A stretch of 64,000 nt of DNA. Source: Methylotenera sp. (GTDB taxonomy: Bacteria > Pseudomonadota > Gammaproteobacteria > Burkholderiales > Methylophilaceae). The notes under the pieces were generated by a model, which made no database searches, was not told where the DNA came from, and saw only the letters and a list, made by a program, of their open reading frames with translations. The stretch spans positions 186,001 to 250,000 of the forward strand of contig JABFRQ010000003.1 of NCBI GenBank assembly GCA_013141075.1, in the 5' to 3' direction. Numbering within the stretch: the first letter of the stretch is position 1; the number at the start of each line of letters is the position of its first letter. This document shows, piece after piece, positions 42,508-52,266 of this stretch. Made by a program: the position numbers and the translations under genes.

Positions 42508-43230
42508 TTGAACATTAGATTAAAATTTAAGCAAATCGTCGCTACTGGCTTACAGACATTTGCCCAACAATATTGCCTGCTTTGCGCTGCGCACAATGGC
42601 AGCGAGCTGGGTTTATGCAATGCCTGCGCCACCAGTTTACCTTGGCACGGCGCGCCACAATGTCCACAATGCGGCTTACATTCAGATGGCTTAGTTTGCG
42701 GCCACTGTTTAAGCTCGCCGCCAGACTTTGATGCCACGCACAGCCTATTTACCTATGATTTTCCTGTAGATAGCATGTTACAACATTACAAATATCGTGA
42801 CATGCTGCACTTAAGCAATACCTTCGCCACATTATTTAGCCAAAAACTTGCGACAAAAAACAATGCCAATAAAATTGATTTAATCATCCCCATGCCTATG
42901 CACAGCGCGCGCTTAAAAGAGCGCGGCTTTAACCAAGCCTTAGAAATCGCCCGTATTATTGCAAAAAATTCTCAAATAAAATGTGATTTCACCACCTGCC
43001 AGCGCACCAAGCTCACCCCGCCACAAGCCAGCCTACCGCTGAAAGAGCGCATTAAAAATATTCGCGGCGTGTTTAGCTGCATGCAAAAATTACAAGGCTT
43101 GAATATCGCTATAGTAGATGATGTAATGACCACGGGCGCAAGCTTGAATGAGCTGGCAAAAACGTTAAAACAAGCAGGCGCAAGCCATGTGGAATGCTGG
43201 GTAATAGCAAGGACTTTACCGCACAAATAA
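42508..43230 (+). CDS. comF: ComF-family phosphoribosyltransferase-like protein
   Basis: A 240-residue protein linked to DNA uptake in competent bacteria. It has an N-terminal zinc-finger (CLLC, CNAC, CPQCG, CGHC) and the PRTase loop VDDVMTTGASLNELA. The start appears to be TTG at 42508. The location divergent to the biotin genes is common in proteobacteria (bioB-bioH-comF neighbourhood). Confidence 0.9.
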   Translation: MNIRLKFKQIVATGLQTFAQQYCLLCAAHNGSELGLCNACATSLPWHGAPQCPQCGLHSDGLVCGHCLSSPPDFDATHSLFTYDFPVDSMLQHYKYRDMLHLSNTFATLFSQKLATKNNANKIDLIIPMPMHSARLKERGFNQALEIARIIAKNSQIKCDFTTCQRTKLTPPQASLPLKERIKNIRGVFSCMQKLQGLNIAIVDDVMTTGASLNELAKTLKQAGASHVECWVIARTLPHK

Positions 43231-43234
43231 CCCT

Positions 43235-43270
43235 GCCCTGCGACCCGCATGGATATTGGCTCCCAGAGGC
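43235..43270. repeat. Palindromic repeat family member after comF
   Basis: Holds the 17-nt core CCGCATGGATATTGGCT (43245-43261) with arms GCCCTGCGA and CCCAGAGGC. The core is identical to the copies inside murU and at 37606-37622 (reversed). Confidence 0.75.
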
Positions 43271-43324
43271 ATCTATTTCACATTAAATATTACTGTCAAA
43301 CGCACTCTGCGTTAAAATACCACT

Positions 43325-43789
43325 ATGTTCCACATCGTCCTTTTTGAACCAGAAATTCCGCCCAACACGGGCAATATCATTCGCCTATGCGCCAATACTG
43401 GTGCGGCTTTGCATTTGGTGAAACCTTTGGGTTTTAATTTAGATGACAAGCAGCTTAAACGCGCGGGATTGGATTATCACGAATACTCTAGCTTGCAGGT
43501 GCATGAAAATTGGGCAGATTGCAAAATCGCTTTGATGGGCAAGCGTTTATTTGCCATCACCACCAAAGGCAGCACTCGGCATAGCGACACTCAATTTAAA
43601 GATGAAGATGTGTTTGTATTTGGCCCCGAAACACGCGGCTTGCCTGAAGAAATACGTGCTGAATTTACACCTGAACATAGGCTACGCCTGCCTATGTTGC
43701 CTGATAGCCGCAGTTTAAATTTATCTAACTCAGCCGCAGTGTTGTTATATGAAGCATGGCGGCAGGTTGGCTTTACAAACGGGATTTGA
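43325..43789 (+). CDS. trmL: tRNA (cytidine(34)-2'-O)-methyltransferase
   Basis: SPOUT methyltransferase modifying the wobble position of tRNA-Leu. The 154 residues have the N-terminal EPEIPPNTGNIIRLCANTG, the FGPETRGLP loop, and the knot motif LNLSNSAAVLLYEAWRQ. Length is normal for the family. Confidence 0.95.
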   Translation: MFHIVLFEPEIPPNTGNIIRLCANTGAALHLVKPLGFNLDDKQLKRAGLDYHEYSSLQVHENWADCKIALMGKRLFAITTKGSTRHSDTQFKDEDVFVFGPETRGLPEEIRAEFTPEHRLRLPMLPDSRSLNLSNSAAVLLYEAWRQVGFTNGI

Positions 43790-43874
43790 GAACGGCAGGC
43801 AGTTAATTTTCTTTGATTTTACTGTTGCATTTGGTTAATCTACAAACTTACGAATAATAAAGAATAAAACTACT

Positions 43875-44261
43875 ATGAAAATAATTTTGGCAGTAATTCT
43901 AATTAGTGCGGCTATTGCATACTTTTTCTATTCTAAAAAAGAAGCTAATAACCCCGCTAAAAATAATGTTAAAAAACCTGAGGCCTCTGCACCGAAGCCG
44001 CAGTATAGATGCGTGATAATTAACACTGGCTTAAATGCTTGCAGCGCAGCACAAGCCATGGCAATGAAGCCAATATTGATGAATGAAGCGCCCGTACTGC
44101 CGCTAAAGGGGTGCAATATGGCTAAGTGTGATTGTAAATTTACGCGGCATAATGACCGCCGCTTGGATAGTCGTAGAGATCGTTTAAAGTCAGCGGAGGA
44201 AATTATGGGCAATGCTAACAACCGCCGCGAAAAGAAAGAACGTCGCAAACAACGTTATTAG
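43875..44261 (+). CDS. Membrane-anchored hypothetical protein with conserved Cys motif
   Basis: A 128-residue protein with one N-terminal hydrophobic helix (about 3-19), a Lys/Pro-rich linker, then YRCVIINTG, CSAAQ and GCNMAKCDCKFTRHNDRR, and a strongly basic tail (NRREKKERRKQRY). The cysteine cluster could bind a metal. I do not recognise a named family. It converges on gpsA across 43 bp with no clear terminator. Confidence 0.65.
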   Translation: MKIILAVILISAAIAYFFYSKKEANNPAKNNVKKPEASAPKPQYRCVIINTGLNACSAAQAMAMKPILMNEAPVLPLKGCNMAKCDCKFTRHNDRRLDSRRDRLKSAEEIMGNANNRREKKERRKQRY

Positions 44262-44304
44262 TACTGTGTAAAGAAAATGGTGGTGTAAAAACCGTTATCA
44301 GTGC

Positions 44305-45309
44305 TTAAATTACCTCAGGCTTTTGCTCGCGCCCTAGTAAATCTGTTACCGCGTCTTTTGCACTTTTACCGTTACTTAAGGCTTGATTCACTTCAAATGT
44401 AATTGGCATATCTACACCTATTTTTTCAGCGCGACGCATCACTTCACGTGCGGTATTTACACCTTCAGCTACATGACCTAAACCTTGCAAAATATCTGCT
44501 AACGACTTACCGCTGGCGAGTTGCAAGCCCACCTCTCGGTTGCGCGAATATTGGCCTGTGCAGGTTAAAATTAAATCTCCCGCACCTGCTAAGCCCATAA
44601 AAGTTTCTGGGCTTGCGCATAGCGCTACGCCAAAACGTGTCATTTCAGCAAGTCCGCGCGTAATCATGGCGGCGCGGGCATTGTTACCAAAACCCATTCC
44701 ATCACTAATACCTGCGGCAATCGCCATCACATTTTTAACTGCGCCACCAACACAAACGCCAATCACATCGGTGGTGTGATACACGCGCAAATTTGCACCG
44801 TGAATAATTAAAGCGGCTTCGTTGGCAAACGCATCATCATTGGCCGCCAGCGTTACCGCCGTTGGTAAGCCGCGTACTAATTCTGCCGCAAAACTTGGGC
44901 CTGATAATGCACCCCAATGTTGCCCTGTGATTTTTGGGTCGCCAAGTTCTTCTATAGCCACTTCATAAGGCAGCTTGGCAGATTGCGGCTCTAGGCCTTT
45001 ATGCGCCCAAATAATTGGCAGTTTGCAACCTAGCACTTTGATGTCTTTTAAAATATTTCTAAAGCCCGCAGTTGGCACCACTGAGAGAATTAAATCTGCG
45101 CCGTTTAATGCGGTTTGCAGGTCATCTTCAACTTGCAGCTGGTCATTAAATTTAAAGTCGCCCAAATACATAGGGTTAGCGCGCGCTTTGCGCATGCCTG
45201 AAACGTGGCCAGCATTACGCGCCCAAAGGCTAACGTTGTGGCGCTGGCTAATATTCATCGCCAGCGCTGTACCCCATGCACCTGCGCCAAGAACGGCTAT
45301 TTTAGTCAT
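44305..45309 (-). CDS. gpsA: Glycerol-3-phosphate dehydrogenase [NAD(P)+]
   Basis: Makes sn-glycerol 3-phosphate for phospholipids. The 334 residues have the nucleotide motif VLGAGAWGTALA, SGPSFAAELVRGLPTAV, and the catalytic lysine region GGAVKNVMAIAAGI. It is the last gene of rhodanese-grxC-secB-SH3-gpsA; the secB-gpsA link is common. Confidence 0.96.
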   Translation of the reverse strand: MTKIAVLGAGAWGTALAMNISQRHNVSLWARNAGHVSGMRKARANPMYLGDFKFNDQLQVEDDLQTALNGADLILSVVPTAGFRNILKDIKVLGCKLPIIWAHKGLEPQSAKLPYEVAIEELGDPKITGQHWGALSGPSFAAELVRGLPTAVTLAANDDAFANEAALIIHGANLRVYHTTDVIGVCVGGAVKNVMAIAAGISDGMGFGNNARAAMITRGLAEMTRFGVALCASPETFMGLAGAGDLILTCTGQYSRNREVGLQLASGKSLADILQGLGHVAEGVNTAREVMRRAEKIGVDMPITFEVNQALSNGKSAKDAVTDLLGREQKPEVI

Positions 45310-45768
45310 TTATTCGTAACCCCAAGTTGCAGACAGTAAAATATAACCCGTAACGCCATCGCGATGCTTCACTTTAAGCCAACCATTATTCAGCTTTAAA
45401 TCGGCGACTTCTAGCACCACAGCCTTATCTACAGTGGCAATTAGTTTTGAAGTTACATCTGCGGCATGTCTAATTTCAGCATTATTAGTACTCACCAATA
45501 CCATGCGCTTAGCAGATAATTGTTTAGCTTCCACCCAATTAAGGCCACCTTCAGCATCGCGTACTTTCAGCCAATCACCTAAGTTCACCACAATTTCAAC
45601 TGGGTAATATTGGCTAAGCAACAAGACTTTTTTAGCGGCGCTTGAGGGCGCATCGTAAAGCACAGCTTTAGGCACCGCCACAGAACGAAAATCTAGCGCC
45701 GAGGCCATCAACGGAAAAAGCGCCAGAAAACTAGCAACAATGCGTAATTTTAAAGCGCTTTTTTGCAT
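45310..45768 (-). CDS. SH3-like domain protein, exported
   Basis: A 152-residue protein with a signal peptide (about 1-24, ending ASA-LD) and two tandem SH3b-like repeats (VAVPKAVLYDAPSSAAKKV and MVLVSTNNAEIRHAADVTSKL starts). Such domains bind cell-wall or peptide ligands in the periplasm. The exact role is unknown. It lies 9 bp after secB. Confidence 0.8.
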   Translation of the reverse strand: MQKSALKLRIVASFLALFPLMASALDFRSVAVPKAVLYDAPSSAAKKVLLLSQYYPVEIVVNLGDWLKVRDAEGGLNWVEAKQLSAKRMVLVSTNNAEIRHAADVTSKLIATVDKAVVLEVADLKLNNGWLKVKHRDGVTGYILLSATWGYE

Positions 45769-45777
45769 CGAAAAAAA

Positions 45778-46272
45778 CTAATGTTTACCAGCGGCCGCTT
45801 CAGCTTCAGCTTGCTGTTGTTTTTGTTGCGCAAATAGCGCTTCAAAATTGATTGGGTTGAGCAATACTGGCATAAAGCCTGCACGTACAACAAGGTCAGA
45901 TACTACTTCACGCGCGTAAGGGAATAAAATGTTTGGGCAGGTAATGCCAATAATCATCTCTAAATTTTCTTCTGGCACATTGCGAATTTGGAAAATACCC
46001 GCTTGCGTAATTTCAACCAAAAACACGGTTTTATCTGCAATTTTTGAAGTTACCGTTACTTTAAGCGCCACTTCAAATAAACCTTCTTCAAGCGCTTGTG
46101 CAGAATTACTTAATTCAATACCCACTTGTGGTTGTGCGCGATCTGTAAAAATTTGTGGCGCATTTGGAATCTCTAGTGAAGCGTCTTTTACATAAACTTT
46201 TTCAATACTAAAACCTGGTTGTTGCGCTTCATCGTTAGAATTTGCTGCTGCGTTGTTCTCTTCTTGTGCCAT
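45778..46272 (-). CDS. secB: Protein-export chaperone SecB
   Basis: Tetrameric chaperone delivering preproteins to SecA. The 164 residues contain FSIEKVYVKDASLEIPNAP, LTVTSKIADKTVFLVEITQAGIF-like core and the conserved CPNILFPYAREVVSDLV. The operon with grxC and gpsA is the classic order. Confidence 0.97.
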   Translation of the reverse strand: MAQEENNAAANSNDEAQQPGFSIEKVYVKDASLEIPNAPQIFTDRAQPQVGIELSNSAQALEEGLFEVALKVTVTSKIADKTVFLVEITQAGIFQIRNVPEENLEMIIGITCPNILFPYAREVVSDLVVRAGFMPVLLNPINFEALFAQQKQQQAEAEAAAGKH

Positions 46273-46352
46273 GATATTTTCTTTAAGTTAAGGTTAAAAA
46301 ATTAAGTATTGCTCATTAAAACGCTATTTTATCAGAGATTATGCGCGAATCT

Positions 46353-46610
46353 TTACTTCGCCAGTAGTGGCTCTAGGCCGCCCGCTAAATCTAGCGCACG
46401 TAAATCGTCAAAACCGCCCACATGAAAATCATCAATGTAAATTTGCGGCACGGTGCGGCGGCCTGTTTTTTGCATCATTTCATCACGTTTTTCTGGCTGT
46501 AAATCAATGCGTACTTTGTTAATTTCCGTCACGCCTTTGCTTGTCAATAAGCGTTCTGCATTGATGCAATAAGGGCAAACTGCAGTAGAGTACATGGTAA
46601 TCACTGGCAT
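46353..46610 (-). CDS. grxC: Glutaredoxin 3
   Basis: An 85-residue glutathione-dependent oxidoreductase with active site CPYC at 13-16, TVPQIYIDD (cis-Pro) and GGFDDLRALD. Its ATG shares one base with the stop of the upstream rhodanese gene (TAATG), so translation is coupled. Confidence 0.95.
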   Translation of the reverse strand: MPVITMYSTAVCPYCINAERLLTSKGVTEINKVRIDLQPEKRDEMMQKTGRRTVPQIYIDDFHVGGFDDLRALDLAGGLEPLLAK

Positions 46611-47113
46611 TAAACTGAGTCCTTTTCTACACTTTTCTCAATATTTTTTGTTTCTGCATTTTTATTGCTCACTTTTTTAGTGGCGGTTTTTGCGCCCGCC
46701 GCCTTGATAACCGTGGGCAATTTAGCCTCCATCCAAGCGTTTAAGCCACCTTGCAAGTTATGCACTTGCGTAAATTCAGCTTTGCGTAAAATATCGCAGG
46801 CCTTGGCAGAACGCGCACCACGTTGGCAATTCACCAAAATGGCTTTGTTTTGATATTTTTTAAGCTCGCCTACACGCTCAGCTAAGTTCGCCAATGGAAT
46901 ATGCGTTGCCTCGGCAATATGTCCGCTAGCAAACTCAGCATCATCGCGCACATCTAACACCAGCGCATTTGAGCGATTGATTAAGGTCACCGCTTCAGTT
47001 GCACTTAAATTAGGCACACCGCCAGCGCCTTTTTTTAGCAAAGGCAATAACAACATAAAGCCTGAACCAAAGGCCAAACCAATTAACAAGATATTACTTT
47101 TAATAAACTCCAC
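46610..47113 (-). CDS. Membrane-anchored rhodanese-like protein
   Basis: The GTG at 47113, with GAGGAAG just upstream, gives 167 residues; a longer in-frame start at 47155 has no ribosome site. One N-terminal transmembrane helix (about 5-27) precedes a rhodanese domain with active-site loop NCQRGARSAKA, then a Lys-rich tail. It probably carries persulfide sulfur or acts in redox handling with GrxC; the partner is unknown. Confidence 0.88.
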   Translation of the reverse strand: MEFIKSNILLIGLAFGSGFMLLLPLLKKGAGGVPNLSATEAVTLINRSNALVLDVRDDAEFASGHIAEATHIPLANLAERVGELKKYQNKAILVNCQRGARSAKACDILRKAEFTQVHNLQGGLNAWMEAKLPTVIKAAGAKTATKKVSNKNAETKNIEKSVEKDSV

Positions 47114-47250
47114 AGACTTCCTCTCAAAATTCAACTCTGACCAACATGGTGACACTTACACTAAAATTCAATACGGATTTTACGTGTAAATGCGCTAAAA
47201 TAGTGACATTACGCACACAAATTTCAAACAAAATTGTAGGACAATCAATT

Positions 47251-48804
47251 ATGTCAGCGCCGTTAAAAATCACACCAGTATGCTTGCTTATTCTAGATGG
47301 TTTTGGTTATCGCGAAGAAACCGCAAATAACGCGATTGCCCTAGCGCGCAAACCCAATATTGACGCGCTTTGGGCGCAATTTCCACATTCGCTGATTAAC
47401 GCTTCAGAGCATTATGTAGGCCTGCCAGACGGGCAAATGGGTAACTCTGAAGTGGGACACCTCAATATTGGCGCGGGTCGCGTGGTGTTTCAAGATTTTG
47501 AACGCATCAATAACAGCATTAAAACAGGCGAATTTTTTGAGCATGCCGCCTTAAAAAATGCGCTACTCAATATTAAGTCTAACAATAAGGCTTTGCATAT
47601 TTTCGGTTTGCTATCTGATGGCGGCGTGCATAGTCACCACTCCCATATTTTTGCCATGCTAGAAATGGCCGCAAATTTAGGCTTGTCGAAAATATACGTA
47701 CACGCCTTTTTAGATGGTCGCGATACGCCACCAGTGAGCGCCGCGCCATATTTAGCAGCGCTTGAAGCCAAAATTCGTGAATTAGGCGTAGGTAAAATTA
47801 TTTCTGTGAGCGGGCGCTTTTACAGTATGGATCGCGACAAACGCTGGCCACGCGTTGAAGCCGCTTATGCACTCATTACCGAAGGTATAGGCGAATATAC
47901 TTATGCCACGGCAGATGAAGCCCTGCAAGCGGCCTACGCACGCGGCGAGAACGATGAGTTTGTAAAATGCACTGCCATTCGCCAGCCCAATGAGGGCGCC
48001 ACCCATTTAGAAGATGGTGATTTAGTCGTCTACATGAATTTCAGGTCTGACCGCGCTCGCCAGCTAACCCATGCGTTGCTGAGCGAAGAATTTGACGGCT
48101 TTCACCGCCGCCATGTACCAAAGCTGGCTGGCTATTTTACGCTCACCATGCACGACGTAAAAGAAACCAAAGCCACTGCAATATTCCCAGCATCTGCGGT
48201 AAAAAATACCTTTGGCGAATATTTATCTAGCCAAGATTTAACGCAATTACGCATTGCCGAAACTGAAAAATATCCGCATGTGACTTTCTTTTTTAACGGC
48301 GGAGAAGAAACCGTATTTGCTGGCGAAGACCGCATTCTAGTGCCATCTCCGCCCGTGGCCACTTACGACATGCAGCCACAAATGAGTGCGTTTGAACTCA
48401 CAGACAAACTAGAAGAAGCCATTTTAAGCCGCAAATACAATGCAATTATTTGCAACTACGCCAATGGTGACATGGTCGGACACACAGGCAGCCTAGAAGC
48501 CGCTATCAAAGCCATTGAAACGCTAGACACCTGCGTTGGGCGCATTGTGAACGCCATGCAGAGCATTGATGGTGAAGTGATTATTACCGCCGACCACGGC
48601 AATGCCGAAACCATGTTTGATGTAGAAAATAATCAGCCGCACACACAACACACCACCAACAAAGTGCCATTTATTTACGTAGGGCGCGATGCTGCGGTGG
48701 CAGAAGATGGTGCGTTATCTGACTTAGCGCCAACCTTGCTACACATGATGGGGGTTGCACAGCCAAGTGAAATGACTGGTAAAAATCTGGTTACTTTCAA
48801 ATAA
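47251..48804 (+). CDS. gpmI: 2,3-bisphosphoglycerate-independent phosphoglycerate mutase
   Basis: Interconverts 3- and 2-phosphoglycerate with two manganese ions. The ATG at 47251, preceded by GTAGGA, gives 517 residues, the normal length. Metal site DGFGYRE, the phosphoserine in GQMGNSEVGHLNIGAGR, and ITADHGNAETMFD are visible. A 138-bp spacer separates it from the divergent rhodanese gene. envC follows after 7 bp. Confidence 0.96.
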   Translation: MSAPLKITPVCLLILDGFGYREETANNAIALARKPNIDALWAQFPHSLINASEHYVGLPDGQMGNSEVGHLNIGAGRVVFQDFERINNSIKTGEFFEHAALKNALLNIKSNNKALHIFGLLSDGGVHSHHSHIFAMLEMAANLGLSKIYVHAFLDGRDTPPVSAAPYLAALEAKIRELGVGKIISVSGRFYSMDRDKRWPRVEAAYALITEGIGEYTYATADEALQAAYARGENDEFVKCTAIRQPNEGATHLEDGDLVVYMNFRSDRARQLTHALLSEEFDGFHRRHVPKLAGYFTLTMHDVKETKATAIFPASAVKNTFGEYLSSQDLTQLRIAETEKYPHVTFFFNGGEETVFAGEDRILVPSPPVATYDMQPQMSAFELTDKLEEAILSRKYNAIICNYANGDMVGHTGSLEAAIKAIETLDTCVGRIVNAMQSIDGEVIITADHGNAETMFDVENNQPHTQHTTNKVPFIYVGRDAAVAEDGALSDLAPTLLHMMGVAQPSEMTGKNLVTFK

Positions 48805-48811
48805 TAATTGC

Positions 48812-50089
48812 ATGAATCATAAGTATTTCAAGCAAGCCCTGCCCTATACCGCGTTGTTCGCAATGTTGTTATTGCTTGCGCCGCTGGCAAATGCGAACAA
48901 GAAGGTTGAGCAATCCAAGCAAAATTTGAATGAAGTGCATCAACGTTTAGAATCGCTCAAAAAAGAGCTTGATAGCTCAAAAGAAGCGCATAAAGATGCA
49001 GCAGACGCGCTAAAAGAAAGTGAAGTGGCGATTAGTGCGGCCAATAGAAAGCTGTATGACATTAACCAGCAACAGCAAAAAAACAAAAAAACACTTTCTA
49101 AACTGGCTTCTGATTCTATCGCAACAAATCAATCGTTATCTGAGCAACAAAAATTGTTAAGCAGCCAGCTTTATCTGCAATACACACAAGGGCAACAAAG
49201 TTACGCGCAAATCATTCTGCAAAATGAGAACCCCAGCGCCATTGCGCGCGATGTGCATTATTTTTCTTATGTGGCAAAAGCACGCGCGGCACTCATTCAC
49301 AAAATGCAGGGCAACCTCACTAAAATCAACCAATTAAATGATGAAACCGCGGCTGCGTTAAAAGAAGTTGCCGAGCTGAAACAAAAACAATTGGAAGAGA
49401 AAAAAGCTTTAGAAAACCAAAAACAGACTAAATCCAAAGTGGTGAGTACCTTGTCTCAACAAATTGCGACACAGCGTAATGAGATTAAAAAACTAAGCCG
49501 TGATGAAAAATCACTTTCACAATTGGTTGAGCGCTTGGCGAAAATTGTGCCACCACGCCCTAAAAAAATACCGAAACTCACTCCCAAAGACAACATCGCA
49601 GGCAACGCATCACCCACGCAAAGCCAACCGCCTAAAGAGGTAATTGCAAACAATGCTGAGCCTAGTAGCGACAGCGCTGAGAATGCAGGAGCGAATTTCG
49701 CTGCCCTGCGAGGCAAGCTGCGCCTGCCTGTGCGAGGTGATGTCACCAACCGCTTCGGTTCAAGCCGAGAAGAAGGCATCTCATGGAAAGGCTTATTTAT
49801 TAAGGCCAATGAAGGCGCAGAAGTAAAATCTATCGCCACGGGTCGCGTAGTATTTGCCGACTGGATGCGCGGTTTTGGCAACTTGATTATCGTAGACCAT
49901 GGTGACGGTTATATGAGTTTATACGGCAACAACCAAGCGGTGCTAAAACAAGTGGGCGAAAGCGTAAAAGCGGGCGATGCGATTGCCTCAGTGGGTAACA
50001 GCGGCGGTAACGAAACCAATGGCTTATATTACGAATTACGCCGCCAAAGTCGCCCGTTTGACCCATTAAGTTGGAGCAGATTAAATTGA
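48812..50089 (+). CDS. envC: Murein hydrolase activator EnvC-like (degenerate LytM)
   Basis: Activates division amidases. The 425 residues include a signal peptide, a long coiled coil (about 30-245, many Lys/Gln/Glu heptads), a Pro/Ser linker and a C-terminal LytM domain. The LytM metal ligands are missing (SWKGLFIKA where HxxxD is expected; MSLYGN instead of HxH), so it should be a non-catalytic activator. The gpmI-envC pairing matches E. coli. Confidence 0.92.
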   Translation: MNHKYFKQALPYTALFAMLLLLAPLANANKKVEQSKQNLNEVHQRLESLKKELDSSKEAHKDAADALKESEVAISAANRKLYDINQQQQKNKKTLSKLASDSIATNQSLSEQQKLLSSQLYLQYTQGQQSYAQIILQNENPSAIARDVHYFSYVAKARAALIHKMQGNLTKINQLNDETAAALKEVAELKQKQLEEKKALENQKQTKSKVVSTLSQQIATQRNEIKKLSRDEKSLSQLVERLAKIVPPRPKKIPKLTPKDNIAGNASPTQSQPPKEVIANNAEPSSDSAENAGANFAALRGKLRLPVRGDVTNRFGSSREEGISWKGLFIKANEGAEVKSIATGRVVFADWMRGFGNLIIVDHGDGYMSLYGNNQAVLKQVGESVKAGDAIASVGNSGGNETNGLYYELRRQSRPFDPLSWSRLN

Positions 50090-50973
50090 TTCACGCAGCG
50101 CCCATGCAAGATTTTCAACCTTTTTTGGCTCCTGCAAAAATCAATTTATTTTTGCATATTACTGGCCAACGCGCGGATGGTTATCACCTTTTGCAAACGG
50201 TTTTTCGACTACTAGATTTCTACGACACTATTTATCTAAAACCCACGAAAACTAGCGCCATTAAACGTGTTAATACCGTTGCTGGCGTGCCAGAAACGCA
50301 AGATTTATGCGTGCGTGCCGCAACACTTTTGCAGCAATATGCAAAATGTCCGCTTGGCGTAGAAATTTTTGTTGAGAAAAAAATCCCCATGGGCGGCGGC
50401 TTGGGGGGCGGTAGCTCAGATGCTGCAACCGTACTTTTAGCACTAAATCAGCTATGGAAACTCAACTTAAGCCGCACCCAATTACTATCGCTAGGCCTGC
50501 AATTGGGCGCCGATGTGCCATTTTTCATCTACGGCACTAATGCTTGGGCAGAAGGCGTTGGCGAGCAGTTGCATGCAATTGCGTTGCGCGATGCTTATTA
50601 TGTGGTGCTAACGCCGAATGCACATGTTTCAACCGCACAAATATTTGCCAATAAGCAATTGACAAAAAACACGATTCCTAAGACAATGTCGGACTTTTCT
50701 GGGGCCAGTAATTTTGGTGCGGGTAATTTAAGCACTGGATTCAAGAATGACCTTGAAAAAGTAGTCTGCGATAATTACCCTCCAGTACTAGCTTGCTTAA
50801 CATGGCTTAAACAGTTTGGTGATGCTAGAATGAGCGGCTCTGGTGCTTCAGTTTTTTTAGAAGTAGCAAGCGATAAAATTGCGACTGAAATATGCAATCA
50901 AAAGCCAAGCAATATAAAAGGTTTTGTTGCAAAAGGGTTAAATCAGCACCCCTTAATAAGCTTTTGCGAATAG
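50086..50973 (+). CDS. ispE: 4-diphosphocytidyl-2-C-methyl-D-erythritol kinase
   Basis: GHMP kinase of the MEP pathway, working in the same route as dxs and ispA at the window start. Motifs: [20 protein letters not shown] near the N terminus, [17 protein letters not shown], and [14 protein letters not shown]. The start is uncertain: TTG at 50086 overlaps the envC stop and has GGAG at 50073; ATG at 50104 lacks a ribosome site but gives the usual spacing. Confidence 0.94.
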   Translation: MIHAAPMQDFQPFLAPAKINLFLHITGQRADGYHLLQTVFRLLDFYDTIYLKPTKTSAIKRVNTVAGVPETQDLCVRAATLLQQYAKCPLGVEIFVEKKIPMGGGLGGGSSDAATVLLALNQLWKLNLSRTQLLSLGLQLGADVPFFIYGTNAWAEGVGEQLHAIALRDAYYVVLTPNAHVSTAQIFANKQLTKNTIPKTMSDFSGASNFGAGNLSTGFKNDLEKVVCDNYPPVLACLTWLKQFGDARMSGSGASVFLEVASDKIATEICNQKPSNIKGFVAKGLNQHPLISFCE

Positions 50974-51006
50974 GCTTTGCAGCTAATTAAAAAATGATTA
51001 AATAAT

Positions 51007-51083
51007 TGGGGAGTCGCCAAGTTGGTTAAGGCACTGGGTTTTGATCCCAGCATCCGAAGGTTCGAGTCCTTCCTCCTCAGCCA
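51007..51083 (+). tRNA. tRNA-Gln (UUG)
   Basis: Full cloverleaf with anticodon TTG in CTGGGTTTTGATCCCAG, T-arm GGTTCGAGTCC, and encoded 3' CCA. One G-U pair lies in the acceptor stem. Its site between ispE and prs is the usual one in betaproteobacteria. Confidence 0.95.
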
Positions 51084-51218
51084 AATTTAAATGTAGCGTG
51101 CGTGTGCAGTCTGCATTACTGAAATAACAAGCGTGTAGATTTTTGGATTTACGCGCTTTTATTTTTACTAACGCTTTATTTAACAAAGTTTTTCAGTTTT
51201 ACTTTAGGAAATCAACAG

Positions 51219-52169
51219 ATGTCTAACGGCAACTTGATGGTCTTTACTGGCACCGCTAACCCAGTGCTCGCGCAAGAAGTGGCAACACACCTTGGCATTG
51301 AGCTTGGGCGCGCGCATGTTGGTACATTTAGCGATGGTGAAACCACAGTTGAGTTGCTAGAAAATGTGCGCGGTAAGGATGTATTCGTATTGCAATCTAC
51401 CAGCCACCCTACTAACGACAGCCTAATGGAAGTCATGGTGATGGTAGATGCGCTACGCCGCTCATCTGCAGGCCGTATTACTGCCGCAATCCCCTATTTT
51501 GGTTATTCTCGGCAAGATCGCCGCCCACGCTCAGCACGTGTGGCGATTACGGCAAAAGTCGTGGCCAATATGCTAACAGGCGTGGGTGTAAACCGCTTGC
51601 TAACAATGGATTTGCACTCAGACCAAATTCAAGGTTTTTTTGATATTCCTGTTGATAACATTTACGCAACACCAATTTTGCTTGCCGATTTATTAAAGCA
51701 AAATCATGACAACTTAATGGTAGTTTCACCAGATGTAGGCGGCGTAGTGCGTGCACGTGCTGCGGCTAAACAGCTCAATGCAGACTTGGCCATTATTGAC
51801 AAACGTCGCCCAAAACCAAACGTCGCCAAAGTGATGAATATTATTGGTGATGTGGCAGGCCGAACATGCGTAATTATGGATGACATGGTGGACACCGCGA
51901 ATACGCTTTGCGAAGCCGCCGCCGCCTTAAAGAAAAATGGCGCAATCAAAGTAATTGCCTACGCTACGCACCCAGTGTTATCTGGCGGCGCCGCAGAGAG
52001 AATTTTGAACTCTGAGCTAGATGAATTGGTTGTCACCAATACCATTGCGCTCAATGCAGCTTCTGCCAATTGTAAAAAAATCCGCCAACTCAGTGCAGCT
52101 GAATTGTTGGCAGAAACCATACGTAGAATTAGTAGTGAAGATTCCGTTTCTTCACTATTTATGGATTAA
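51219..52169 (+). CDS. prs: Ribose-phosphate pyrophosphokinase (PRPP synthetase)
   Basis: Makes PRPP from ribose 5-phosphate and ATP for nucleotides, His, Trp and NAD. The 316 residues show [31 protein letters not shown], the metal site [15 protein letters not shown], the catalytic region IDKRRPKPN and the PRPP loop [14 protein letters not shown]. Confidence 0.97.
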   Translation: MSNGNLMVFTGTANPVLAQEVATHLGIELGRAHVGTFSDGETTVELLENVRGKDVFVLQSTSHPTNDSLMEVMVMVDALRRSSAGRITAAIPYFGYSRQDRRPRSARVAITAKVVANMLTGVGVNRLLTMDLHSDQIQGFFDIPVDNIYATPILLADLLKQNHDNLMVVSPDVGGVVRARAAAKQLNADLAIIDKRRPKPNVAKVMNIIGDVAGRTCVIMDDMVDTANTLCEAAAALKKNGAIKVIAYATHPVLSGGAAERILNSELDELVVTNTIALNAASANCKKIRQLSAAELLAETIRRISSEDSVSSLFMD

Positions 52170-52190
52170 TTCATTTTAAAATTTTTAACC

Positions 52191-52220
52191 CTGTTTTCTG
52201 GTCGCGGAAAACAGTTTTTT
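52191..52220 (+). terminator. Intrinsic terminator after prs
   Basis: CTGTTTTC and GAAAACAG pair around an 8-nt loop, followed by six T. rplY begins 46 bp downstream and needs its own promoter or read-through. Confidence 0.88.
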
Positions 52221-52266
52221 ATGCAGTACCCACTTTGTAACAAGTAGTGGTTTTAGGAGCAATAAA

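Noticed and set aside
49700-49740. CTGCCCTGCGAGG in envC, like the hairpin-repeat arm
   Set aside because: The encoded residues ([12 protein letters not shown]) are normal for EnvC, so no insertion is indicated.
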